DNA from: Bdellovibrionia bacterium
GTDB lineage: Bacteria; Bdellovibrionota; Bdellovibrionia; Bdellovibrionales; JAGQZY01
Length of the DNA: 64,000 bases
NCBI GenBank assembly: GCA_030424715.1
Contig: JAUHWH010000001.1
Span: 248,001-312,000, forward strand
Direction of reading: 5' to 3'
The first letter of the stretch is position 1. Each line of letters opens with the position of its first letter. Below the pieces are notes generated by a model. The model was not told where the DNA came from, ran no database searches, and was given only the letters and a program-made list of their open reading frames with translations. The translations under genes were made by a program, and so were the position numbers. Positions 36,157-44,026 of this stretch are shown here, piece after piece.

Positions 36157-37380
36157 TTATTTGGTCTTTACCAGTTGGGGATCGGGCAGGGTTTTCACGA
36201 TCGTTAGGAAGAGTCCAACTCCAACAATCGCCATACCGCCGGAAGCGAAAAAGGGCGCTCCCTGAGAGTATTCTTGGTAGAGCCATCCGCCAGCCACGGG
36301 TCCCACAATTCGCCCTATGGCGCCCATGCTGTTCATGACCCCCATAACATACCCCTGCTGCTCTTCGTCGGCGATCACCGATGCCAAACCAACAATCGGG
36401 GGCCGCATGCATCCATTACCCACAGCGAGTAGGGTCATCACCACAGCCAACATCGCAATGGAAAAGCTCAAGCCTATTCCGAAAAAGCTGACCGCCATGG
36501 CCAGCAGCCCAAACATCAAAACCTTTTTTTCTCCGAACTTAGGTATCCATTTTCGAATAAAATAAGCTTGGGTCAAAACCATAATCACACCGACGTAGGC
36601 AAAACTAATGGAGGCTAATTTATAACCCCAATCAAAACGATCCTGAACGAAGGGGAAGACCATCACTTCCATGAGGGCCATAGCGAGACTCATTAGAAAA
36701 AATATAAAAAACAAGGACCGCAGCAAAGGCTGCTTAAAAATAAAGGTGAATGATTCTAGGCGGCCGACTTTTTCACGTTCCCTGGCTCCGGGGTTAGTTA
36801 TGGTCTCGGGCAGAAAGAAGTAGGCCAAGACAAAGTTCAAGCCATTCAAACCCGCAGCAACCAAGGCGGAAAACTGAATGCCAAAAGGTGGCTCAGACCC
36901 AAGCGCTTCGCCGATGGGCCCGGTCAGCCCAGCAATAGCCGGGCCCATAATGAACCCCAATCCGAACGCGGCCCCAATCAACCCCATACCTACCGAACGT
37001 TTGTCTTTTGGCGTGATATCCGCAATATAGGCCTGGGCTGCTGAAATATTAGCCGCAAAAAAACCGGCCAGCCCTCGGGCAATAAAAAGATAGCTCAGCT
37101 CGGTCGCGTAAGCGAAAAAGATATACGAAAACGTGGCGCCAAAAAGACTGACCAATATAATGGGCCGACGCCCAAACCGATCACTCAGTTTGCCCCAGAT
37201 CGGAGAAAACAAAAACTGCATAAACGAGAAAATGGCCATCAACAGACCAATTTCTAATGGCGTGGCTGAAAACTCTCGAGCCAAGTAAGGGATCAACGGG
37301 AGAATGATCCCGAAGCCGACGAGGTCCAAGAAAACAGTGAAGAATATGATTTTTAAAGCGCGTTTTTGCTGGGCGTTCAT
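36157..37380 (-). CDS. MFS transporter, DHA1/TetA-like
   Basis: A 407-residue, 12-helix transporter. The first half has the motif A loop GKLSDRFGRRPIIL between helices 2 and 3 and GFIMGPAIAG (motif C, the antiporter motif) in helix 5. The family includes drug:H+ antiporters such as TetA. The substrate cannot be inferred. It is a single gene between divIVA and valS, on the same strand as both, with only a short spacer to valS. Confidence 0.85.
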   Translation of the reverse strand: MNAQQKRALKIIFFTVFLDLVGFGIILPLIPYLAREFSATPLEIGLLMAIFSFMQFLFSPIWGKLSDRFGRRPIILVSLFGATFSYIFFAYATELSYLFIARGLAGFFAANISAAQAYIADITPKDKRSVGMGLIGAAFGLGFIMGPAIAGLTGPIGEALGSEPPFGIQFSALVAAGLNGLNFVLAYFFLPETITNPGAREREKVGRLESFTFIFKQPLLRSLFFIFFLMSLAMALMEVMVFPFVQDRFDWGYKLASISFAYVGVIMVLTQAYFIRKWIPKFGEKKVLMFGLLAMAVSFFGIGLSFSIAMLAVVMTLLAVGNGCMRPPIVGLASVIADEEQQGYVMGVMNSMGAIGRIVGPVAGGWLYQEYSQGAPFFASGGMAIVGVGLFLTIVKTLPDPQLVKTK

Positions 37381-37444
37381 TGGCGGCTACAGTAGTGGAC
37401 TTCACTGCCCGGGTCAATCGGGCAGCTCAGGTTGTAGAATGTAT

Positions 37445-37466
37445 AAAAGGGGGTCTGTCGCCCCCC
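37445..37466 (-). terminator. Terminator after divIVA
   Basis: On the minus strand GGGGG (37461-37465) and CCCCC (37449-37453) form a stem with a 7-base loop, followed by TTTTAT. It lies about 25 bases past the divIVA stop and separates it from the MFS gene. Confidence 0.75.
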
Positions 37467-37488
37467 TGCTGGGAACGGCTCTAGAGAC

Positions 37489-38004
37489 TTACAGGTCCGC
37501 TGGTTGTTGGATCTTGGGAACCTCAAGATTGGGCTCTTCAACGCCTGGGTCCGGAACCACGGTGTGGCCTTGGTCAATCATTGCCAAATGAGCTTTGACC
37601 AATGACTTTAAGCCGGCCTCAAACTGCATGCGCGACTTTTTCAGGTCATTCACGTCCTGATACATATTTCGCAAAGATTCTCGGGCCTCTTTAATGATGA
37701 TGTCAGCCCTCTGCCGAGCTTCGCGGATAATAAGGTCAGCCTCTTTTTGAGACTCCACCTTCATGCGCTCCGACATTTGCGAGGCGGTTTGCAAGGTTTG
37801 CTTTAAGGCTTCTTCTCTTTGTCGAAAGTCGTCAAGGGCGACTTCGCTCGCCTTTTGCTTTTCCTTGAGCTGCTCGTGCTCGCGAGAAAGGGTTTCCACT
37901 TCGTCAGCCACGTCTCTTAAAAAATCGAACACCTCTTCGGTGTCCAACCCAAAAAATTTGCGACCAAAAGTTTTATTGGCAATATCCATTGGCGCGACTC
38001 TCAT
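37489..38004 (-). CDS. divIVA: DivIVA-like cell-pole/division protein
   Basis: The ATG at 38004 has GGGAGG upstream and gives 171 residues. The N-terminus MRVAPMDIANKTFGRKFFG, followed by LDTEEVFDFLRDVADEVE, matches the DivIVA lipid-binding head, and residues 40-140 are a continuous coiled coil. A Pro-rich tail follows. DivIVA proteins bind curved membranes at poles and septa. It is the last gene of maf-yggS-proC-divIVA, an arrangement like the ylm-divIVA neighbourhoods of Gram-positives. Confidence 0.9.
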   Translation of the reverse strand: MRVAPMDIANKTFGRKFFGLDTEEVFDFLRDVADEVETLSREHEQLKEKQKASEVALDDFRQREEALKQTLQTASQMSERMKVESQKEADLIIREARQRADIIIKEARESLRNMYQDVNDLKKSRMQFEAGLKSLVKAHLAMIDQGHTVVPDPGVEEPNLEVPKIQQPADL

Positions 38005-38038
38005 AATTCCCTCCCTGGTTTTCATTTATGAAAGCGGA

Positions 38039-38869
38039 TCAAGAGTTTTCTTTTGCAAGCTCGTGATCACGCATCAAGGCTTTATTAAAACTCATTCTCA
38101 GGATTCCTTCAAGTTCCAGCTCACGCATTGAATACAATCCTGCCGCCGTGACCCCTTTTTTTGACGCAACTCTCACTGTTTGCTGGTCGAAACTAATCTC
38201 GGGGCTCTCGGCAGCCATCTGAGCTGTGCCTAAAAAGGTTTCAGTGACGATTTTTCGTGCAACCTCGGGTTCAATGCCATTTTCTTCGATCCAATCCTGC
38301 CAGTACTTCATCAGCTCGAATATAAAGCCCGTTCCACTGCTCGAGGCCACCATCAGAGCCGAAAATTCTTCGCCCTCTTCTGTAGACACCACGTGGCCTA
38401 AAGGGGTGAATAATTTTGTCACTAACTTTTCTAAAACCAAATTCGGCTTGGCCAGGCAAAATCCAATGACCGCACGACAGATGAAAATCGGCGTGTTGGG
38501 CATCACGCGTACGAGTTGCGCTTCTGGAATATATTTTCTCAAGGTGCTCAACTGAATGCCGGCCGCCAAACTGATGGCGACTTTCTCGGAGCTGAAGGTG
38601 TTTTTTAAAGACTCCAACAGGCTTAATAAATCCTGCGGCTTTGTGGCCAGAATGATAATGTCTGATTTTTCGACCAGCTCCTCGGGCGTGTCGACACTGG
38701 TCACATCAAACTTGGCGGCCAGCTTTTGAGCCTTACCGGGAGTGCGGTTATGGATCAGGACTTGATCGGGACGTAAAGTTTCACTTTTAAGAAGAGCACT
38801 GAGAATGGCCCCCCCCATATTTCCCAATCCAATAAATCCGACGGTTTTGTCACTCAATAGAAAATTCAT
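38039..38869 (-). CDS. proC: Pyrroline-5-carboxylate reductase
   Basis: Makes proline from pyrroline-5-carboxylate with NAD(P)H. The 276-residue protein has the Rossmann motif VGFIGLGNMGGAIL, the ILATKPQ segment, SLAAGIQL, RVMPNTP, and the C-terminal signature region around SKKGVTAAGLYSM. Length is typical. It sits between yggS and divIVA on the same strand. Confidence 0.95.
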   Translation of the reverse strand: MNFLLSDKTVGFIGLGNMGGAILSALLKSETLRPDQVLIHNRTPGKAQKLAAKFDVTSVDTPEELVEKSDIIILATKPQDLLSLLESLKNTFSSEKVAISLAAGIQLSTLRKYIPEAQLVRVMPNTPIFICRAVIGFCLAKPNLVLEKLVTKLFTPLGHVVSTEEGEEFSALMVASSSGTGFIFELMKYWQDWIEENGIEPEVARKIVTETFLGTAQMAAESPEISFDQQTVRVASKKGVTAAGLYSMRELELEGILRMSFNKALMRDHELAKENS

Positions 38870-38951
38870 GGTCTGCTCCAGGGCTAGGCCTTACCATAAT
38901 ACTGGTACGACTCTCGCGAAATATCAAAGGTTTTATAAAATCAAAGAAAGG

Positions 38952-39623
38952 TCAACGAGGCCCTAGCAAACGCTCTCCGACACGGACATGGGTGGCGCCC
39001 TGACGAACAGCAAGGTGAAAGTCGCCACTGGTCCCCATCGATAAAGTATCAAACTCGGGCGCTTGTTTTTTTTGTGCCGCCAAAAAACATTGTTGGGCCT
39101 TGCCAAACCATCGCAATGAAGACTCCTCCGAATCACTGGCAGGAGGGAAAAACATCAAACCACGAATGCGAACTTGCTTTAGCAATGATCCTCGCTCTAA
39201 GAGTTCGTGGAGATCGTTCGGCCGAACTCCATTCTTAGACTCTTCATTGGCAATATTAACCTGTATCAAAACATCTTGAATACAGTCGATGGACTTCGCA
39301 ACGCGCTCGATCTTTTCAAGCTCGGTCGATCGCGCAACTGTGTGGATCAAGTGAAACCGCCCAACAATATCTTTGATTTTTTTAGTTTGAAGAGTCCCTA
39401 TAAAGTGCCAGCGAATGGCCAACTCCTGCAGCTGTTCTTGCTTTTCTAAAGCCTCTTGCAAATAATTTTCACCGAAATCCTGAACACCAAGCCTGAACAG
39501 CTCCTCGATCTTTTTAACGGGTTGCTTTTTAGAGACGGCAACAAGGAGAACCTTTCGGCCAGAGCCTTCCTTCTCTATAGAGTCTTGCACTTCTTTTAAG
39601 TTAGCTTTTAAATTGCCAGTCAT
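38952..39623 (-). CDS. yggS: YggS/PLPHP family pyridoxal phosphate homeostasis protein
   Basis: A single-domain PLP-binding protein that buffers PLP and affects amino-acid metabolism. The protein has LVAVSKKQ (the PLP-lysine), FGENYLQEAL, WHFIGTLQTKK, VNIANEESKNGV, LMFFPP and SMGTSGDFHLAV, which bind the cofactor phosphate. The ATG at 39623 (223 residues) is preferred to an upstream start lying deeper in maf; it still overlaps the maf 3' end by 23 bases. Confidence 0.93.
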   Translation of the reverse strand: MTGNLKANLKEVQDSIEKEGSGRKVLLVAVSKKQPVKKIEELFRLGVQDFGENYLQEALEKQEQLQELAIRWHFIGTLQTKKIKDIVGRFHLIHTVARSTELEKIERVAKSIDCIQDVLIQVNIANEESKNGVRPNDLHELLERGSLLKQVRIRGLMFFPPASDSEESSLRWFGKAQQCFLAAQKKQAPEFDTLSMGTSGDFHLAVRQGATHVRVGERLLGPR

Positions 39624-40194
39624 TTTCTTGAAATACCTTTTCAATTTTCTCGATGGGCAAACCAATAACGTTGTTCAGCGAGCCCTCGAATCCCTCGACA
39701 AACTTTTTCGCTGTGCCTTGAATACCATAGGCACCCGCTTTGTCCATGGGGTCACCGGAATCAACATATTCAATAATCTCTTTTTGAGACAGCGTGCGAA
39801 ATCGAACGCGGGTGCAATCATGACCCAAAATGAGATGTTCTTTTCTGAGATCGAACAGACAAAAGCCTGTAATCACCTCGTGGACCTGGCCAGACAGCTG
39901 GTTTAAAATAGAGACAGCATCTTGTTCGTTTTTTGGTTTTCCGAGAGTTTTTGACTGAAACACCACAACCGTATCCGCACCGAGCATCAAATAGTCCTTA
40001 GATTTCAGGGGCTTAAAGGACTGGGCCGCGGCTTCGACCTTCTGCTTGGCGCAGTCAGAAATTCGGTCCGGTAAATTCAGGTTTTCATTAAGAATTTCCG
40101 ATACTTCTATAGGGAAAATGCAAAACTCGTAGCCTCGCTCTAAAAGGATTTGCTTACGACGGGGAGATTGAGAAGTCAGGACGAGTTCATGCAT
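39601..40194 (-). CDS. maf: Maf-family nucleotide pyrophosphatase
   Basis: A 197-residue house-cleaning enzyme that hydrolyses non-canonical nucleoside triphosphates and is linked to septum control. LTSQSPRRKQIL at the N-terminus is the signature (S-x-S-P-R-R). The central LGADTVVV has the catalytic Asp, and GKP and GAYGIQG follow. Only 29 bases separate its start from the divergent tadC gene, so its promoter region must be very compact or overlap coding sequence. Confidence 0.94.
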   Translation of the reverse strand: MHELVLTSQSPRRKQILLERGYEFCIFPIEVSEILNENLNLPDRISDCAKQKVEAAAQSFKPLKSKDYLMLGADTVVVFQSKTLGKPKNEQDAVSILNQLSGQVHEVITGFCLFDLRKEHLILGHDCTRVRFRTLSQKEIIEYVDSGDPMDKAGAYGIQGTAKKFVEGFEGSLNNVIGLPIEKIEKVFQENDWQFKS

Positions 40195-40223
40195 GGGGAC
40201 TGTTTAAAACAAAAGGTTTAAAA

Positions 40224-41123
40224 ATGGGAAGTGAATTATTACTTTATCTGGGGATTTTATTGGCGGGCTTTTCCGTTCTCTGGACCGTCTTTACAATTTT
40301 TTCGGTGAACGAAGACAGCAAGGCTCTTTCTTGGGCCACGGGTGATCGCCCCGACAAATCGGAATCGCCTATCATCAACTGGTCTCGCCCACTTGTTCAC
40401 CAACTCACTATTAAATATGCGAAACGCATAACCAATGCCAATTTTCGAAAAAATATCGAATACAAAATTATGACCGGTGGTCTCGACAACGAGCTTAATG
40501 TCGATGAGTTTATCGGCCTCAAAATGCTATGGGGCGTGTTCTTTCCCGTGCTCATGGCAATCTTGAATTTTTCTCTGAGCCTAGGATACCCATGGCCCGT
40601 GTTTGTCATCGCAGTCCCTTTTGGCTGGATGATTCCCGATTTTCACGCCAACAAGCAAAAACAATTTCGGTACCAAGCGATTATAGTGGATTTGCCTTTC
40701 TTTGTTGACCTCCTCGCTCTTTCAACCCAAGCGGGCGCCGACTTCATGGGTGCGATTCAAAAAATCACAGACGCCGCTGAGAATAGTCTATTGGCTAAAG
40801 AGTTTGACAAAGTGCTTCGCGACACTCGTCTTGGTAGTACCCGAGAGCAGGCCCTTAAAGGCATGTCAAAACGTCTCGACATCCCTGAGGTTACTAGCTT
40901 CGTGAATGTCTTGACGGATGCTGACTCCACAGGAGCTAGCATCGGGGGCGTCCTGAAAGAACAATCCGAACAAATGCGCCTTGAGCGATTTGTTCGAGCT
41001 GAAAAAGCGGGGGCAAGAGCCTCGCAAGCCATCTTACTACCAATGATGCTGTTCATTATACCCGCCGTTTTCATCATGGTTTTTGCACCTGTTGGACTGC
41101 AATTCATCTACGGGGGGCAGTGA
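40224..41123 (+). CDS. tadC: TadC-like type II secretion F-domain membrane protein
   Basis: A 299-residue inner-membrane platform protein of the Flp/Tad pilus type. It has an N-terminal helix (4-24), a hydrophobic pair at about 95-135, a cytoplasmic T2SSF domain (VDLPFFVDLLALSTQAGADFMGAI; later PEVTSFVNVL with SIGGVL) and a C-terminal hydrophobic hairpin (270-295). The normal partners TadA (ATPase) and TadB are absent from this window; the neighbour upstream is the divergent maf. It starts the plus-strand operon with DUF192 and FHA genes. Confidence 0.88.
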   Translation: MGSELLLYLGILLAGFSVLWTVFTIFSVNEDSKALSWATGDRPDKSESPIINWSRPLVHQLTIKYAKRITNANFRKNIEYKIMTGGLDNELNVDEFIGLKMLWGVFFPVLMAILNFSLSLGYPWPVFVIAVPFGWMIPDFHANKQKQFRYQAIIVDLPFFVDLLALSTQAGADFMGAIQKITDAAENSLLAKEFDKVLRDTRLGSTREQALKGMSKRLDIPEVTSFVNVLTDADSTGASIGGVLKEQSEQMRLERFVRAEKAGARASQAILLPMMLFIIPAVFIMVFAPVGLQFIYGGQ

Positions 41124-41473
41124 TGGGACATGTGTTGATTAACCAATCAGAAAATAGCACGCTGCTCGATGATTTGACGATCGCCACCAGCTTTCGGTCA
41201 CGGGCCCAGGGTCTTATCGGTACTCGATCTCTCAACGAAAATGCCGGAATCTGGTTCCCGAAAACAAATTGGATCCATACTTTTTTCATGTCGATCCCCA
41301 TCGATGTCATCTACCTCGACAAATCCATGCGAGTTAAAAAACTGCAGCCAAACTTACAGCCTTGGCGCTTTCCGGCTCCTGTGTTCAAAGCCCACTCCGT
41401 TGTGGAAGCCAGCGCCGGCTTTATTCGCCAAAAGAATCTAAAAATTGGAGATCAGTTGCATGTGGGCCATTAA
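41123..41473 (+). CDS. DUF192 family protein
   Basis: A 116-residue protein with the DUF192 pattern: SFRSRAQGLIGTRSL (R-x-x-G-L-M-x-R), GIWFPKTNWIHTFFMSIPIDVIYLD, and the C-terminal GFIRQKNLKIGD. The function of this family is unknown. Its ATG overlaps the tadC stop (TGATG at 41121-41125). It has no signal peptide here, whereas many DUF192 proteins are exported. Confidence 0.88.
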   Translation: MGHVLINQSENSTLLDDLTIATSFRSRAQGLIGTRSLNENAGIWFPKTNWIHTFFMSIPIDVIYLDKSMRVKKLQPNLQPWRFPAPVFKAHSVVEASAGFIRQKNLKIGDQLHVGH

Positions 41474-43091
41474 GATATTGAACGGCTCTCAGGCCGGAAA
41501 AATTTTTCAAGCCAGCGAGGGCAGTCACACAGTGGGTCGCTCGACGCAAGCAACAATGAGAGTGAAAAGCGCCTCTGTCTCAAAAGTGCATGCCAAGATT
41601 ATCGTGACAGAAGACAAGGTCATTATCTCAGACAACAATTCGAGTAACGGCATTGTTGTTAATGGCGTCAAGGTCCAAAACAAGGCTCTCCGCTCCGGTG
41701 ACAAATTTGCTCTGGGCGAGGTTTTGTTTGATGTGATTCAGCTGCCAAATTTTGTATCCATCATTCCCGACTCGGGAACACCTCGGCCCCAGCCAATGCA
41801 GCAGGGCAATACCGCCCTGGCTCCGCAAAATTTTGCAATGGATAACCCTGAACAGCACCACGACATGCAAGTGCTAGCAATTAATGTGGCGCCAGCAGAA
41901 CAAGAGCCCGTCGCCACTTTAACTGTCCAAGAAAAATTTGAAAACTATATTGAAAATGTAGCACTCCCTGGTGTCTACGAATACTCGTACAAGTTTGACC
42001 TAAAATACATCGTGATGTCTTTTGTAGTTCTATTTGTTCTGGTTGTGACAACCCTTTCCGTCATTCCTGTCCTTCGGGTGTCCCGAGATTTTGTAGTGGA
42101 CGAAAGCAGTCGGAGGGCGGACTCTTTAGCGAAAATTCTAGTGCAAGAAAACCGACAATACGTTATCGAGAAAAATGAATTTAGCATCAATGTCCGGTCA
42201 GCTAAAAATGAAGCCGGAGTCGACCAAGCCTTTATTATCGACGCCCTCGATGGTCACATCATCGCGCCGGTCCAGCTGAATGGACGTTACGCCAACATTC
42301 CATTTGTGCAAAAAGCCCGGAAAAAGCCTGGTCACTATCAAGAGGTTATGGACAACACCATTGGCGTGAGTCGCCCGATTCTCTACACGAACCCTTTGAC
42401 CGGAGAGCCATCTCCGGCCGCCTATGCCATCGTTTTATACAATCTGGACCGAGTGGCTCTGGATGTTCCAAGAACATTAAGTCTGATGATCCAAATCTTG
42501 CTCATCACCTTGATAGCTGGTGGAGTTTTATACTTTTTTCTCTACAAAGTGATTACAAAGCCCATCTATGATCTCAATGAAGAAATGAACGCGGCTCTTA
42601 AAGAGGGTAATAATAATGTTGAGACCCGTACACCGACCCCTATCTATCAAAAGCTCGTTTCCAATATTAACAGCGCTCTGTCCCGCATGAGTCAGGACGA
42701 ATCTCAGCAAATGACCGTGGGCCTTGGCGACAAGAACATGGAAGCCTCGGAACTTGTCCATATGTTTCCGGTAGCGACCATTGCCATTTCATCTGAGGAT
42801 GAGATGGTGATCGCCCACAACGATCTGATCGGTGGCCATCCTCTTTTCGACGATGAAAATATATTAGACAAAACTCTAGATGACTTGACGGACCCCTCAC
42901 TTGTCGAAAACCTGAAGGATTTGTTGCAAAAGTCGGTGGATAATCCCAATCAAAAGCACAGCAACAGTCTTCCCTCGGGGAGCGGTATTCAATTTGAAGT
43001 CTCTATCAAGTCAATACAAGAGCTAGGCACTATCAGTTACTATGTTGTTTGTTTTACAGAAGTCTATGACGAGGAGAATTTCGAAGAGTGA
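41460..43091 (+). CDS. FHA-domain membrane sensor protein with HAMP/PAS-like output
   Basis: Start at the ATG at 41460 (GGAGAT upstream; 543 residues). Residues 1-95 form a canonical FHA domain with Gly26-Arg27, Ser41, His44 and Asn63, the residues that contact phosphothreonine. Transmembrane helices lie near 183-205 and 340-362, enclosing an extracytoplasmic sensor domain of about 130 residues. A HAMP-like segment follows (about 363-415), and then a PAS-like domain (about 430-540). There is no histidine kinase or GGDEF domain, so the output is unknown. It overlaps DUF192 by 14 bases and the next FHA gene by 4. Confidence 0.85.
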   Translation: MWAIKILNGSQAGKIFQASEGSHTVGRSTQATMRVKSASVSKVHAKIIVTEDKVIISDNNSSNGIVVNGVKVQNKALRSGDKFALGEVLFDVIQLPNFVSIIPDSGTPRPQPMQQGNTALAPQNFAMDNPEQHHDMQVLAINVAPAEQEPVATLTVQEKFENYIENVALPGVYEYSYKFDLKYIVMSFVVLFVLVVTTLSVIPVLRVSRDFVVDESSRRADSLAKILVQENRQYVIEKNEFSINVRSAKNEAGVDQAFIIDALDGHIIAPVQLNGRYANIPFVQKARKKPGHYQEVMDNTIGVSRPILYTNPLTGEPSPAAYAIVLYNLDRVALDVPRTLSLMIQILLITLIAGGVLYFFLYKVITKPIYDLNEEMNAALKEGNNNVETRTPTPIYQKLVSNINSALSRMSQDESQQMTVGLGDKNMEASELVHMFPVATIAISSEDEMVIAHNDLIGGHPLFDDENILDKTLDDLTDPSLVENLKDLLQKSVDNPNQKHSNSLPSGSGIQFEVSIKSIQELGTISYYVVCFTEVYDEENFEE

Positions 43092-44026
43092 GTGCTTTGA
43101 AGTATAATATATTTAAAGCTATTGATTTTCTAATCAAGGTGGAGTCCGGCCCTGATAAGGGGCGCGTCTATCGCCTACTCCCTCCTCAGGTCACTCTAGG
43201 CAGAGACCCTTCGACCTGCCAAATCGTATTAGGTGATGCAAAAGTCAGTCGCCAACAGTGCACGATCAAATTTAAAGACAATGTGATCTGCGAGGATTTG
43301 AGCACTCGAAAGACCACATTGGTCAACGGTCACCCCTGTCGCCGGACGATACTAAAGCCCGGCGATCGCATCTCTTTTGGGGACACTTCTTTGGTTTTTG
43401 AAACCCGCTCGAAAGCCCAACCGACGCCCGAGCTCGGAGGCCAGACTCAGCCCACCGAGGAAGCGCGCAACAAATCCGAGGGGCGCAAAAAGTTTCGCTT
43501 GTTCTTAATTGCCATCATTGCCTTATTTGGGGTGGTCCTCGCCTTGCAGCAGGAGAACTCGGCACCCCCCAGTGAAAACCTCGCCACCCAAGAAGATCTA
43601 AATAAGCAAATCGAAGCCAGCCGAGAGAGGGCCTCGCTCTTGCGGGATTCTCGAGAAGAAAAAATCAAATTAAATGATAAAAAATATCTCTACAGTGTCG
43701 AAAAACATTTTATCTCAGGATTTAGAGACTTCCAAAATGGTCGCTACGGCAGAGCCCTTGATTCTTTTGGAACAACGATCGCTACAGACCAGACCCATGC
43801 CCGAGCGCAACAGTACGCGAAGTCCGCTCGTAAAAAGCAGGGCGATCTGATCGATACCCACCTGCGAGATGGTGAAAAATACAAAAATAAAATGATGTTT
43901 AATCGTTGTGCTGCTGAGTATGAAAAGGCGTTGGTTTTGATTACCAATGTCAACTCGAAGCGATACGATTTAGCTAAAGCTCAATTGACAGAATGTAGAC
44001 TGCTGAAGACAGGGGGCTACCAATGA
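43088..44026 (+). CDS. FHA-domain membrane protein with TPR-like repeats
   Basis: A 312-residue protein. An N-terminal FHA domain (about 12-108) has Gly38-Arg39, Ser55 and Asn80, but Gln58 replaces the usual His. One membrane helix spans about 136-153. The C-terminal 110 residues hold TPR-like helices (FQNGRYGRALDSFGTTIATD; FNRCAAEYEKALVLI). The FHA domain is inside and the repeats are outside if the helix crosses once. GTG start overlaps the previous stop, and the stop overlaps the next ATG by 4 bases. Confidence 0.83.
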   Translation: MSALKYNIFKAIDFLIKVESGPDKGRVYRLLPPQVTLGRDPSTCQIVLGDAKVSRQQCTIKFKDNVICEDLSTRKTTLVNGHPCRRTILKPGDRISFGDTSLVFETRSKAQPTPELGGQTQPTEEARNKSEGRKKFRLFLIAIIALFGVVLALQQENSAPPSENLATQEDLNKQIEASRERASLLRDSREEKIKLNDKKYLYSVEKHFISGFRDFQNGRYGRALDSFGTTIATDQTHARAQQYAKSARKKQGDLIDTHLRDGEKYKNKMMFNRCAAEYEKALVLITNVNSKRYDLAKAQLTECRLLKTGGYQ

